The notes: a model not told the origin generated them from the sequence alone. A DNA stretch of 64,000 nucleotides from Sphingobacterium deserti (GCF_000757725.1 NZ_JJMU01000002.1:1-64000); one strand, 5' to 3'. Positions 1-8,126 are shown, counted from the first letter of the stretch. Made by a program: numbers and translations.

Positions 1-21
1 CACTACGCCCGCAAAGAAATT

Positions 22-51
22 GTTCGAACCCTCCTATCGGGTTCTCATCCC
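22..51 (-). repeat. Hairpin repeat, copy 1 (downstream of tmRNA)
   Basis: A 30-bp element whose minus-strand form pairs GAACCC with GGGTTC around a 7-nt loop (arms 26-31 and 39-44). A closely matching element lies at 35051-35076, downstream of tRNA-Ser. Both read GGGATGAG(A/G)ACCCG...AGGGTTCGAAC on the minus strand, and both follow the terminator hairpin of a minus-strand RNA gene. The function is unknown. The GGGTTCGAA part resembles a tRNA T-arm, so it may derive from one. Confidence 0.5.
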
Positions 52-58
52 TCCCAAC

Positions 59-91
59 AAAAAAAGACATCCTTGGGAGATGTCTTTTTTT
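59..91 (-). terminator. Rho-independent terminator of ssrA
   Basis: An 11-bp stem (61-71 pairs with 79-89, loop 72-78) is followed on the minus strand by a run of seven T (59-65). It begins directly after the 3' end of the tmRNA. Confidence 0.85.
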
Positions 92-92
92 G

Positions 93-457
93 TGGAGCCG
101 GAGGGATTCGAACCCTCGTCCAAACATAGTATGATTTACGCTTTCTACATGCTTAGCTTCTCTTTAATTGTCGGGAGGTGGAAGGTGAGTCGCTTACCTA
201 TGCCAGTCTCCGTAGATGCTGTTTCTCGCAGCTGCTTAGCATCGTCACAACTGCCAGTTCTATCGTTCGATGCCCCGTGTGCTAAACCAAAGAACAGGAT
301 TTAGCGGGACAAATAGCTATGCTAAGTCTAACTTAGGCAGCTAAGGCGTAGTTTTCTTCGCCAATTATAAAGTTGAAAGTTCAGATTATAGTGCTAGACT
401 CACAATGCACTGCATGCTTACATAACCATCGCTATCCTGTCAATTCCGGTCGACCCC
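93..457 (-). ncRNA. ssrA: Transfer-messenger RNA (tmRNA)
   Basis: The RNA rescues stalled ribosomes by trans-translation and appends a degradation tag. The 3' end carries a T-arm (GAGGG TTCGAAT CCCTC on the minus strand). The last seven stem bases CGGCTCC (94-100) pair with GGGGTCG at the 5' end (451-457), giving a tRNA-like acceptor stem with one G-U pair. The tag reading frame is at 333-362 and reads GEENYALAA followed by TAA; an alanine charged on the tmRNA precedes it. This is a standard tag ending in ALAA. The 3' CCA is not encoded: the base after the discriminator A leads into CAA. It should therefore be added post-transcriptionally. The 5' end is inferred from pairing, so it could shift by a base or two. 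Confidence 0.95.
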
Positions 458-552
458 AGTTATGCATAAGGCCATAAAGATACATAAAAAATCGCTACAG
501 TGTATATTCTAAACAGCGATTTGTTCCCCTATCCGTAAATATTACCTTTTAA

Positions 553-600
553 AAATCTGGCTAACAAGGCAGCATTTGCAAACCCTTGTTAGCCAGATTT
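553..600 (-). terminator. Terminator of the His-rich lipoprotein gene
   Basis: A perfect 15-bp stem (553-567 with 586-600) lies just downstream of the stop codon of the minus-strand gene ending at 610. It is followed on the minus strand by five T. A second weaker hairpin (arms AAATCGCT/AGCGATTT, about 487-522) lies between it and the tmRNA. Confidence 0.8.
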
Positions 601-609
601 AATAATTTG

Positions 610-1320
610 TTAGTGGGCGTGCTCGCCCTCCGAATGTATTTCAAATTTTAATTCCAAAATATCAGTTCCTGGAAAGACTGTCTTATAGTCTGTCCGATTC
701 CAATCTACACGTTCCACCTTTGCTTTAACACCCGCTTCCAGCTTCCGCAATACAAATGCTACCTTTTTAGTGGCTCCCTCATTCCGATGCCCGGCGGTAA
801 AGTAAGATACAATGCCAGTCATCTCATACTTACCATTCACAGCAGTCCCGTCAACATATTTAGATTCGCGTGGCTGAAATATAGCGCCCGTTTCGTCCTG
901 TGTATCCGTATTTAAAACAAAGTCTCCACCAATGAGGAACGCTTTGTAAAGATCGGCGGTTGCTTTGTTAGCGATAAATTGGTTTTGGACTTCAACGCCG
1001 TTGTAATCCCAAGCTTTTAACTCCAGCTTATAAACCGCTTCAGAGGGTAAATGAAGGTGTCCGTTTTGAGTTGCCTTACCAGTCTCATCAAAAGTGATCA
1101 CAATCTTTTCACCTTCCGTACCGCCATCAAGTCCATGAAAATGATCGCCATGCGCACTCACCGACTCACCGCTAGCAGATGTTAGCGTAATTTCGGAGCG
1201 CTCAATTCCTTCTTTGATCGGCTCCACCTCATTGTCATTCTTACACGACGTCATTGACCCTACCGAGAATACAAAACCTAATCCGGCCAAAGCCAATCTA
1301 CTCAATTGTTTAAACTTCAT
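610..1320 (-). CDS. His-rich lipoprotein, possibly metal-related
   Basis: This is a 236-residue predicted lipoprotein. A hydrophobic signal segment (residues 9-22) ends in a lipobox-like MTSC with Cys26. The mature part is histidine-rich where it counts: HGDHFHGL at about residues 57-64 and EGEHAH at the C terminus, the kind of clusters that bind zinc or other transition metals. I do not recognise a named family. Transcription is monocistronic, with a strong terminator behind it. Two palindromes of the form GCAA-N5-TTGC (1406-1418 and 1445-1457) sit upstream and look like operator sites for a dimeric repressor. Metal binding and metal-dependent control (Zur/Fur type) are inferences. Exported lipoprotein is the well-supported part. 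Confidence 0.7.
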   Translation of the reverse strand: MKFKQLSRLALAGLGFVFSVGSMTSCKNDNEVEPIKEGIERSEITLTSASGESVSAHGDHFHGLDGGTEGEKIVITFDETGKATQNGHLHLPSEAVYKLELKAWDYNGVEVQNQFIANKATADLYKAFLIGGDFVLNTDTQDETGAIFQPRESKYVDGTAVNGKYEMTGIVSYFTAGHRNEGATKKVAFVLRKLEAGVKAKVERVDWNRTDYKTVFPGTDILELKFEIHSEGEHAH

Positions 1321-1405
1321 TTTAATTTACCTTAGTTTATATATTTATGTTGATTCCACGTTACAGTCATTGATCAGCGTGCCCCTTTACAAAGTACAAA
1401 CAAAC

Positions 1406-1461
1406 GCAACAACATTGCAAACATATGTAAAGTAAATTTTAAATGCAATTATATTGCATTT
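1406..1461 (-). promoter_or_regulatory. Double palindromic operator candidate
   Basis: Two inverted repeats share the pattern GCAA-N5-TTGC. One is at 1406-1418. The other is at 1445-1457 and extends to an 8-bp arm on each side (1441-1461). Their centres are 39 bp apart, close to four helical turns. They lie 86-141 bp upstream of the lipoprotein start. The size and symmetry fit a Fur-superfamily (for example Zur) site, but no regulator gene is adjacent. Confidence 0.5.
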
Positions 1462-1917
1462 ATTTTTGAAAAGGTCAGTTATTTCATCGACTTAGGTGTC
1501 TAGCGAAGTACGAAGAGGAAACTACCATTAAAACAGTAAGAAATACCATGTCGAAAATTTACTAGAGCCTATCCGCAGGGCGACGTTGACATATTAGCTG
1601 TGCTATGGATTTTCCTGACAACTCAAATATGTAAGCCTTAGGCATACTTTCCATGGGGAGATAAAATATAAAACTATACATACAATCTATTTTATTCAGG
1701 GCGGAAAGCAGCCATTTCACCCCGGATTATAGCCGCTTCACAGGTATTTTATAGCGAACCCACGCTTCATCACCTATTTTTGCTGGAAATGTTTACCGAT
1801 TTAAAAAGATATGAACTATTTATCACACAACGCCGTTCGGATGCTATGCGTCTCGAGGATAAAAATAGTAAAGATTAATACAGCAAGAAGAACATCATAC
1901 GTAAAAGCATAATACCT
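1462..1917. other. Intergenic stretch without a recognised gene
   Basis: About 455 bp between the operator region and the HD-domain gene. I see no convincing reading frame, RNA gene, strong hairpin or repeat. The promoter of the downstream HD gene presumably lies here, but no clear TAnnTTTG box was found close to its start. Confidence 0.5.
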
Positions 1918-2526
1918 ATGGATTACGACCATCTACTTTCCGAAATTGAAGGCTTTATAGGTCAATCTTTCGATCAACAACGCGGATACGCCTATCCTTT
2001 TCATAACATTTCTCATATATATGATGTTGTAAAGGCGGCAGATGAAATTGCGGATTTTTATAAATTAGCAAAGGAATATCGTTTCATCTTAAAAAGTGCC
2101 GCATTTTTCCACGATGTCGGATACATCCAAGACGGGCCGAAAGATCACGAAGTTAAAAGTGCGATGATCGCGAACCGCTTTTTTGAGCCTTTTTCGCTTC
2201 CCGCTCATACGCTAAATAGTATCGAAAATTGCATTATGGCTACCCGCAACAAACAGCATCCAACTACGTTTTTGGAAGCTATTATGTGTGATGCAGATCT
2301 ACTACATTTCGGGAAAGAAAAGTTTGAGGAACTAAACCTTAACATGTATGCAGAAATTACAAAACTGCGCAAATTCAAACTGGATGAAGGTGTTTGGGCC
2401 GCTATTTCCCTAAACTTTTTAGAGCAGCATCGATTTCACACAGACTATGTACGGTCAACTTATGACTTTGGGAAGCAGAAGAACATAAAAGCTTTGAAAA
2501 ACAAGCTAGCATACTTCCAATTGTAA
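1918..2526 (+). CDS. HD-domain metal-dependent phosphohydrolase
   Basis: A 202-residue soluble protein with the HD superfamily layout. It has candidate metal-binding histidines His29/His33 (YPFHNISHIY), the paired His65-Asp66 in FFHDVGY, and a downstream aspartate in CDADLLHFG (Asp125/Asp127). The family hydrolyses phosphate esters, often nucleotides. The substrate cannot be read from the sequence. There is no signal peptide or membrane segment, so it should be cytoplasmic. It stands alone, converging on the response regulator gene at 2616. The ATG at 1918 is the only sensible start, with no obvious Shine-Dalgarno, as is usual for this phylum. Family confidence is high and specific function is unknown. 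Confidence 0.8.
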   Translation: MDYDHLLSEIEGFIGQSFDQQRGYAYPFHNISHIYDVVKAADEIADFYKLAKEYRFILKSAAFFHDVGYIQDGPKDHEVKSAMIANRFFEPFSLPAHTLNSIENCIMATRNKQHPTTFLEAIMCDADLLHFGKEKFEELNLNMYAEITKLRKFKLDEGVWAAISLNFLEQHRFHTDYVRSTYDFGKQKNIKALKNKLAYFQL

Positions 2527-2599
2527 TTTGCACTTCCAGGATTGCAAATTACAAAACTTTGGTTGGTTAACGCTGGCTTACTGTATTGAAGTAAGCCAG
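2523..2599 (+). terminator. Two consecutive hairpins after the HD gene
   Basis: The first hairpin has a perfect 10-bp stem (2523-2532 with 2543-2552) that overlaps the stop codon of the HD gene. The second has a 9-bp stem (2573-2581 with 2591-2599) and is followed by a T-rich stretch on the plus strand. The second is the more likely terminator; the pair separates two convergent genes. Confidence 0.6.
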
Positions 2600-2615
2600 T
2601 GCTAATTTCTCTTCT

Positions 2616-2981
2616 CTAAGCCGACACAGCGCCACCCACGATAGACATAATTTGATCGAGGTCGAATGGCTTAGCAATGAAAATATCAGCGCCTGCATCC
2701 ATGGCGACTTGTTCCCCATCCCGGCTAGCGGACATACATGCTACGTATACATTTTGAAGCGTAGGATCGCTTTTTATCTTTTTGATAAGTAAGTCGCCGG
2801 AAACAACTGGCATCCACAGATCCACTAACACGACCTGCGGTTGTATGCGCTTTATACTATCATAAGCATACAAGCTATTATTTTCCACAACAACACTATA
2901 ATCTGCTAACTCAAAAACCATTTCTAACATCTCTGTTATTCCCCGATCATCATCACAGATAAAAATCTTATTAATCGCCAT
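2616..2981 (-). CDS. Single-domain response regulator (receiver only), LOV kinase partner
   Basis: A 121-residue receiver domain with nothing attached. It has the acidic pocket Asp10-Asp12 (CDDD), the phosphoacceptor Asp54 in LVDLWMP, the switch Ser83 (MSAS) and Lys104 (IAKPF). I chose the ATG at 2981 because the upstream ATG at 3041 lies inside the kinase gene and adds residues unlike a receiver. With this start the gap to the kinase stop is 7 nt, which indicates one operon. It is a close paralogue of the receiver at 4726-5100, on the other side of the kinase; both share DLWMP, SAS, GEQ-AM-AGA and KPFD. With no output domain it must act by protein contact or as a phosphorelay/phosphate sink. 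Confidence 0.9.
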   Translation of the reverse strand: MAINKIFICDDDRGITEMLEMVFELADYSVVVENNSLYAYDSIKRIQPQVVLVDLWMPVVSGDLLIKKIKSDPTLQNVYVACMSASRDGEQVAMDAGADIFIAKPFDLDQIMSIVGGAVSA

Positions 2982-2988
2982 CAATTCT

Positions 2989-4521
2989 CTATTTTTCGGT
3001 ATGTGGTAGAATAAAACTAAATGTAGCGCCTTCACCAGCATCGCTGTCTACCCAAATGGTGCCGCCATGTTGTGAGATGATTTGCTCGCTAATGTATAGG
3101 CCTACGCCTAAACCCGCAAATTTCTTTTGGATGCTATCAACCCTGTAAAATCTATCAAAAACTTTTTTCTGATCTTCTATGCTTATGCCAAATCCATAAT
3201 CTTTCACTGAAAATTTTATATGGCCTTTTAACGAGGAAATATAAACTTCCACTCGATCTTTGTCAGGCGAGTATTTAATAGCATTTGAGATCAAATTGCC
3301 TACGACCTGGCTGATATGTGTTTCGTCCCCATCATAGTGCGCATTCGTTTCGCCGCGCAGCACTACCTTATGCGAGTCGCTATTCAATTGAATATTTTCG
3401 ATAGTATCGCGTACCATTTTGTCAAAATCAAACCTATCATGGTGGATGTCCAATTTCCCAGATTGTATTTTTGATACGTCCAACAATTCGGCTATTAGTT
3501 TCTGCAAGCGTTCGATCTGATTGTCTGATTTTTCTATAATATCAGTAAGCTTCGCGTTGTCCTCCGTCATGAACCGTTTAATAAGCTGCATATAGCCTTT
3601 TACCGCAGTCAAAGGCGTCTTAAGTTCGTGACTGGCGATAGAAAGGAAATCATCTTTCCTCTTCTCAATAGCACGGCGATCAGTTACATCCTCGATTGCT
3701 AATAAAATGCGATCTTTAAAGATCCCTTGCAACTCAACGCGGTGAGCGTTTAAAAGCATAATTTTATGGCCGATATGGGGAAATTTATGTTCCACTTCGA
3801 AACCAAGAACAGGATTATTCGAAGGCAGAACTTCTTCCAAAAGATTTTTTAATTTCGCTATATCCCACTGTCTATTCCCTAGATCGTATAAGCCTAATCC
3901 GATGGTTTCTGAACGCGTAACTTTAAATGTCCTTAAAAAAGCTTCATTTACGGTAAGTACGTTGAGATCCGGGTCCAATACCACTAAACTTTCGCGAATG
4001 GTTTCGACAATACTATTCAGGTACTCCTCATTCAACCGTAGATTTTCTGTACGCTCCGCGATTTTTCTCTCAATGGACTCCTTCTCGATAATGAGCTCCT
4101 CCTCGACTTTCTTTCTTGCCGTAATATTATTTTGAACACCTATAAAATGGGTTACCTCGCCTTTTTCATTCTTGATAGGAGAAATATATAATTCGTTCCA
4201 AAAAAGATCATTGTTTTTGGTATAGTTTCGAATCTCAATTTTGATGTCTTCACCGTCTATTAATGCTTGTCTAATTTGATCACGAGCCTTTTGCGAACGA
4301 TCCCTGCCTTGAAGAAACCGACAGTTATGACCGACGATTTCGGTAGATTGATATCCCGTTATTGTCTCAAATGCTTTGTTGTGATAAATGATTGGATTGT
4401 CAGGCAGTCGGTTATCAGTTATTATGATACCAGTTGAACTAGCATCGAGGGCGGCATAAATCAACGAAGTCATTTCTGGGTCATTGAAATACGCACTATT
4501 CTTTAAAGGATTATCTATCAT
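2989..4521 (-). CDS. LOV-PAS sensor histidine kinase (blue-light receptor type)
   Basis: A 510-residue soluble kinase with no membrane segment. Residues about 20-135 form a LOV-type PAS domain with the photochemical signature GHNCRFLQ. Cys67 is the flavin-adduct cysteine. Asn99, Asn109 (FWNE) and Gln130 (GVQ) are the flavin-contacting residues expected of working LOV domains. A short coiled linker (about 136-165) leads to a second PAS domain (about 166-280). The HisKA helix follows with His297 in SHELKTPL. The ATPase has N-box Asn408/Asn412, DYGFG (440-444) and GLGVGLY. In characterised LOV kinases, blue light forms a cysteinyl-flavin adduct that changes autokinase activity. The sequence supports photochemistry; the physiological output is unknown. 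The gene is co-transcribed with the receiver 7 nt downstream. Confidence 0.92.
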   Translation of the reverse strand: MIDNPLKNSAYFNDPEMTSLIYAALDASSTGIIITDNRLPDNPIIYHNKAFETITGYQSTEIVGHNCRFLQGRDRSQKARDQIRQALIDGEDIKIEIRNYTKNNDLFWNELYISPIKNEKGEVTHFIGVQNNITARKKVEEELIIEKESIERKIAERTENLRLNEEYLNSIVETIRESLVVLDPDLNVLTVNEAFLRTFKVTRSETIGLGLYDLGNRQWDIAKLKNLLEEVLPSNNPVLGFEVEHKFPHIGHKIMLLNAHRVELQGIFKDRILLAIEDVTDRRAIEKRKDDFLSIASHELKTPLTAVKGYMQLIKRFMTEDNAKLTDIIEKSDNQIERLQKLIAELLDVSKIQSGKLDIHHDRFDFDKMVRDTIENIQLNSDSHKVVLRGETNAHYDGDETHISQVVGNLISNAIKYSPDKDRVEVYISSLKGHIKFSVKDYGFGISIEDQKKVFDRFYRVDSIQKKFAGLGVGLYISEQIISQHGGTIWVDSDAGEGATFSFILPHTEK

Positions 4522-4636
4522 TATAAACTATCGTAAAAAAAGCTTTTAAACTATTTAATATAAAACGGCTTGTCTAATAACCCTCCGACATGGTAAATAG
4601 TTTATGCAAAAAAAATATTTTGACCGCATGTTTAAT

Positions 4637-4650
4637 TCAAATTAATTTGA
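4637..4650. promoter_or_regulatory. 14-bp perfect palindrome upstream of the LOV kinase
   Basis: TCAAATTAATTTGA is its own reverse complement. It lies in the 204-bp gap between the second receiver gene and the kinase start, 116 bp upstream of the kinase ATG. It could be an operator, but it is AT-rich and such palindromes arise by chance. Confidence 0.3.
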
Positions 4651-4725
4651 CTTTAAAAACAACCGATTTTTTAAAAGTATATAAAAGTTTTTGGAATGCT
4701 ATAACGGTTTACAATTTTCCGTAAA

Positions 4726-5100
4726 TTAATTCGATAAGACAACACGATCCAGCACGGACAAAATTTGGTTGATATCAAAGGGCTTCGACAAAAACTGATT
4801 TGCCCCTGCTTCCATTGCAATTTGTTCACCATTTAAACTTGCTGAGATACAAAGTATATACAAATCCTTAAAATGCGAGTCAGACCGTAATTTGCGAATG
4901 ATCGCATCGCCAGGAAAATTCGGCATCCATAAATCTATAATCAATAGTTTAGGAACTTCTACTTCCAATTGTTTAAGCAGCTTACTACTGTCATCTTGCG
5001 TTTTGACCGGTACACCCGAACTTTGCACAATCATTTCCAACATCTCCAAAATCCCTTTGTCGTCATCGCAGACGACTACCTTGTTATTTCCCCTGTTCAT
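4726..5100 (-). CDS. Single-domain response regulator, paralogue flanking the LOV kinase
   Basis: A 124-residue stand-alone receiver. It has the acidic cluster Asp12-Asp14, phosphoacceptor Asp56 in IIDLWMP, Ser87 in ISAS and Lys106 in LSKPF. It is similar along its whole length to the receiver at 2616-2981, which suggests a local duplication around the kinase. The gene lies 204 bp upstream of the kinase on the same strand, so it may be read from its own promoter. No DNA-binding or enzymatic output domain is present. It probably competes with, or relays from, the same kinase, by analogy with paired receivers in other phosphorelays (inference). Confidence 0.9.
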   Translation of the reverse strand: MNRGNNKVVVCDDDKGILEMLEMIVQSSGVPVKTQDDSSKLLKQLEVEVPKLLIIDLWMPNFPGDAIIRKLRSDSHFKDLYILCISASLNGEQIAMEAGANQFLSKPFDINQILSVLDRVVLSN

Positions 5101-5391
5101 GATTTTGCTATTTTAGTAATACAAATTAAAGCTCTGCCTCATTCTTCTTTTGGTTTGATTGTATATAATGGCAAAAGTTTATTTCAGATTGCTTTTTATA
5201 CCCCCAAATAAATAGAACTTGAAATAGCGCTATCATTGTCATGTACGTATTAAAACGTATTTTGGATGTCAAAAAAAGGTGTCGCTTATAAAAGGCGTAC
5301 ATTACCGAGTATTAGCAGGTATTTAGTGCGGCTCATATTTATCATAGTACATAAAATGTAAGTGGGAAATCGCTCAGTTGTGAAAAGATGC

Positions 5392-5514
5392 TTACTCGTC
5401 GGCAGCGGTAGACCGTGCGCCTTTTAAAGAAGCATCATTGCCGATTAGGATTTCCAAAGCGATATTAAAGAAAGCTTTCAACCACCATGGAGCAAACCAT
5501 GTCAATGGAGCGTT
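5392..5514 (-). pseudogene. Possible gene remnant: short open frame without ATG
   Basis: A 41-codon minus-strand frame ends in TAA at 5392. It encodes a protein-like C-terminal tail containing FAPWWLKAFFNIALEILIG and then NDASLKGARSTAADE. A stop codon closes the frame at 5515-5517, and the only possible start is a TTG at 5503-5505. Composition (a Trp-rich amphipathic segment followed by a polar tail) looks more like real protein than noise. I do not recognise it. It could be the end of a decayed gene or chance. The rest of the 5101-5538 gap (438 bp) shows nothing else I can name. Confidence 0.25.
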
Positions 5515-5538
5515 TTATAAAAAATCTATATATAGCTA

Positions 5539-6501
5539 TTAAATATTTCTTTCATCTTTCGCAGCTGATGGAGGCACTACCGCCACTTCGCGTTCTGTTT
5601 CCTTAAGTTCAACATGAACAGCAAATTCAGATGGCTCAATGGGCACGCCTCGATAAGCTGCGTACTCCCGTGTGTAGGTTGCACCAAGATAAAGTATGGC
5701 AGCCGTATAATAAACCCATAGCAAGATCAACACAATAGAGCTCGCGGCGCCATACGTAGACTCGGTACTTGAGCTTTCTATGTATAGACCGATAGCGAAT
5801 CGACCAATGACAAACAACAACGCGGTAAAAAGTGCGCCTGATCTAACGGTGCGCCATTGGATGTTAACATCCGGCAAAACCTTAAAAATAACGCCGAAAA
5901 GAATAAAAATAACGCCGAATGAAATGAAAAAATTAATGGAGCTGAACAAAAAGACAGTGATATCGGGAAAGAATCTTTGCAGTCGATCGGTGAACGCTAA
6001 TATTACACCGTTAATCATCAAGGTAACTACCAATAAGAATCCTAAACCTATCACAAGCGATGAAGATAAAAGCCTATCTTTCACTAGCTTTAACCATCCT
6101 TTCTTTACTTTTGGGCGCACCTGCCAAATTTTGTTAATCGAATTCTGTATATCACCAAAAACGGTGGTCGCCCCTAGCAATAGCGTTACAGCACTAATAA
6201 CCAATGCCATACTGGATTTTCCAGACAGCGAAAGGTTAGCGATAACCTCCTGCACCTGTTTGGCAGCATTTGCACCAACAAAACCTTTCAACTCTTCATA
6301 GACTTTACCTTGTGTGGCATCTTGCCCTAAAAATACGCCGGCAAGAGAAATAATTAAAACCAACATCGGCCCGAGTGAAAAGACGGTGTAGTAGGCTAAC
6401 GAAGCACTATATTTAAGACTATCTTCACCCATAAATCCGGTTACGGCATTTTTTAAAATGGTAAAATGGGCTTTTATTCTTTGAAATTTTTGCTCTGCCA
6501 T
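5539..6501 (-). CDS. YihY/BrkB family inner-membrane protein
   Basis: A 320-residue integral membrane protein with about six hydrophobic segments between residues 35 and 275. It has family features: YSASLAYYTVFSLGPML near the N terminus, LLGATTVFGDIQNSINKIW, and GAASSIVLILLWVYYTAAILYLGA near residue 260. The family was once misnamed RNase BN and is now treated as a membrane protein of unknown, possibly transport-related, function. The C-terminal tail (about residues 280-320) is hydrophilic and cytoplasmic. The gene stands alone; the next gene upstream is divergent. Confidence 0.88.
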   Translation of the reverse strand: MAEQKFQRIKAHFTILKNAVTGFMGEDSLKYSASLAYYTVFSLGPMLVLIISLAGVFLGQDATQGKVYEELKGFVGANAAKQVQEVIANLSLSGKSSMALVISAVTLLLGATTVFGDIQNSINKIWQVRPKVKKGWLKLVKDRLLSSSLVIGLGFLLVVTLMINGVILAFTDRLQRFFPDITVFLFSSINFFISFGVIFILFGVIFKVLPDVNIQWRTVRSGALFTALLFVIGRFAIGLYIESSSTESTYGAASSIVLILLWVYYTAAILYLGATYTREYAAYRGVPIEPSEFAVHVELKETEREVAVVPPSAAKDERNI

Positions 6502-6585
6502 ACGCTGTAGTTACTTTTGTTTCATTAATAACCCAGATTGGAAAGGAAAAGTTTGGAAAAAATCCTTCTATTACGATAAACAATG

Positions 6586-6593
6586 TACTTTTG
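6586..6593 (+). promoter_or_regulatory. Bacteroidota -7 box for the threonine aldolase gene
   Basis: TACTTTTG is a perfect match to TAnnTTTG, 21 nt before the chosen ATG at 6615. This placement argues against a TTG start at 6591, which would lie inside the box. Confidence 0.6.
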
Positions 6594-6614
6594 CGCATCA
6601 ACAAAGCACTGGAG

Positions 6615-7655
6615 ATGTATAATTTTAAGAACGACTATGCCGAAGGCGCACACCCAAAAATTTTGGAACGTCTAGCCGCCAGCAATTTCGACCAAGAATT
6701 AGGTTATGGTGATGACCGGTATACCTTAGCAGCAAAGCAAGTACTGTATGAGCGTCTCCAAAATCCAAAAGCTGTGTTGTATTTTGTATCTGGGGGTACG
6801 CAGGCAAACTTATTAGTAATATCTCATCTATTACGTCCGCACGAGGCGGTAATAAGCTGTAAAACCGGCCATATCTATGCTAACGAAACAGGTGCTATCG
6901 AGGCCACAGGCCACCGCGTCATCACGGTGGATGGGGTGGATGGCAAAGTTACACCTACCTTGGTTAAGGAAGTGATCGATGCCCACCAATTACGACCGCA
7001 CGTTGTCAAACCCCGAATGCTCTACATATCAAATTCGACTGAGCTCGGAACGATCTACACAAAAAGTGAGCTAATCTCCCTATCTATAATTTGCAAAAAA
7101 CACGGACTCCTTCTGTTTATGGATGGAGCACGCTTAGGGCATGCGCTAATGTCCAGCAGCAATGATCTTTCCTTAGCAGATATCGCTGCACATGTAGATA
7201 TTTTCTATATCGGTGGCACGAAGAATGGTGCATTGCTAGGCGAAGCGATAGTATTTAAATCCAAGGAATTAGCTGCAGACTTTGACTATACCCTAAAGCA
7301 AAAGGGCGCCTTACTTGCAAAAGGTAGGATATTGGGGATACAATTTTTAACACTTTTAGAGGAAGATCTCTATTTCGAACTGGCCGCAAAAGCCAATACG
7401 TTGGCCACGCAGATTGCGCAAACCATCGCAGCCCAAGGATATCAGTTTCTCACGCCCCCAAATACGAATCAGCTTTTTCCCATTTTGCCGAAAAACATGA
7501 TAAAGGATCTTTTAAACAGCTATGCATTTTATATTTGGAAAGAAATAGACGACGACTTTCAGGCTATACGAATTATTACGTCTTGGGCCAGCGACCAACA
7601 AGAAGTGGATCGCTTTTGCCATGATTTAAAAAGACTAGCTGATGCCAAGCAATAA
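6615..7655 (+). CDS. ltaE: Low-specificity L-threonine aldolase family (PLP enzyme)
   Basis: A 346-residue fold-type I PLP enzyme. It has KNDYAEGAHPKILE at the N terminus, SGGTQANLLV in the cofactor-binding loop, LFMDGARLG with the pyridine-ring aspartate, and the Schiff-base lysine in YIGGTKNGALLGEA. The family cleaves L-threonine or allo-threonine to glycine and acetaldehyde; some members act on other beta-hydroxy amino acids. The ATG at 6615 is favoured because the family starts with this N-terminal motif and a promoter box ends just upstream. The following membrane-protein gene starts 6 nt after the stop, so they form an operon. Confidence 0.88.
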   Translation: MYNFKNDYAEGAHPKILERLAASNFDQELGYGDDRYTLAAKQVLYERLQNPKAVLYFVSGGTQANLLVISHLLRPHEAVISCKTGHIYANETGAIEATGHRVITVDGVDGKVTPTLVKEVIDAHQLRPHVVKPRMLYISNSTELGTIYTKSELISLSIICKKHGLLLFMDGARLGHALMSSSNDLSLADIAAHVDIFYIGGTKNGALLGEAIVFKSKELAADFDYTLKQKGALLAKGRILGIQFLTLLEEDLYFELAAKANTLATQIAQTIAAQGYQFLTPPNTNQLFPILPKNMIKDLLNSYAFYIWKEIDDDFQAIRIITSWASDQQEVDRFCHDLKRLADAKQ

Positions 7656-7661
7656 TTAGCT

Positions 7662-8126
7662 ATGATGAATGCTGCCACATTACTCCTCGTTCACTCTTAT
7701 TACCGCTGGGTGGTGTTAGTTGCGATGGTAATACAGTTATACTGGCTGCTTACGCATGCTAGAAAAGGCTCTATATTTTCCCGAAAGCATTATTACGTGT
7801 TGGTAGCCTATACCCTACTTTATGACGTCCAACTGCTTATCGGCTGGCTATTGTATATAAATAGCGCACTCGTCGATGCATTTTTGAATAATATTAGTGC
7901 CGGAGTTAAAAATAGGCAACTTCGTTTTTTCGGTTTAGAGCATGTCAGTATGATGAGCCTAGCAATCCTACTATTTAACGTAGCGACATTGCGTGCTCGA
8001 AAAAAAATAGGTAAAGTAGGGATATTTAAAAGCCTTATAAAATGGTATTTGTGCATTTATCTACTCATTTTAAGCTCTATTCCGTGGTCGTTCTCTCCAT
8101 TGACTAGCCGTCCGAACTTCCGCTGA
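7662..8126 (+). CDS. Small four-helix membrane protein, cytochrome b-like in appearance
   Basis: A 154-residue protein with four predicted membrane helices (about residues 5-30, 43-66, 90-108, 124-142). Conserved-looking histidines lie in the helices: His10 (LVHSYYRW) and one in GLEHVSMM. Proteins of this layout in Bacteroidota are often annotated as cytochrome B-like; heme binding is not shown by the sequence. It follows the threonine aldolase gene by 6 nt, presumably on the same transcript, without an obvious functional link. Confidence 0.65.
   Translation: MMNAATLLLVHSYYRWVVLVAMVIQLYWLLTHARKGSIFSRKHYYVLVAYTLLYDVQLLIGWLLYINSALVDAFLNNISAGVKNRQLRFFGLEHVSMMSLAILLFNVATLRARKKIGKVGIFKSLIKWYLCIYLLILSSIPWSFSPLTSRPNFR

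Noticed and set aside
20..304. Open frame with a GFEPSS-like peptide across the tmRNA region
   Set aside because: The translated T-arm of a tRNA or tmRNA gives this peptide by coincidence; the region is the tmRNA 3' half and terminator.
6591..6614. TTG start for the threonine aldolase
   Set aside because: The codon lies inside a perfect -7 box, and the ATG at 6615 gives the normal N terminus.
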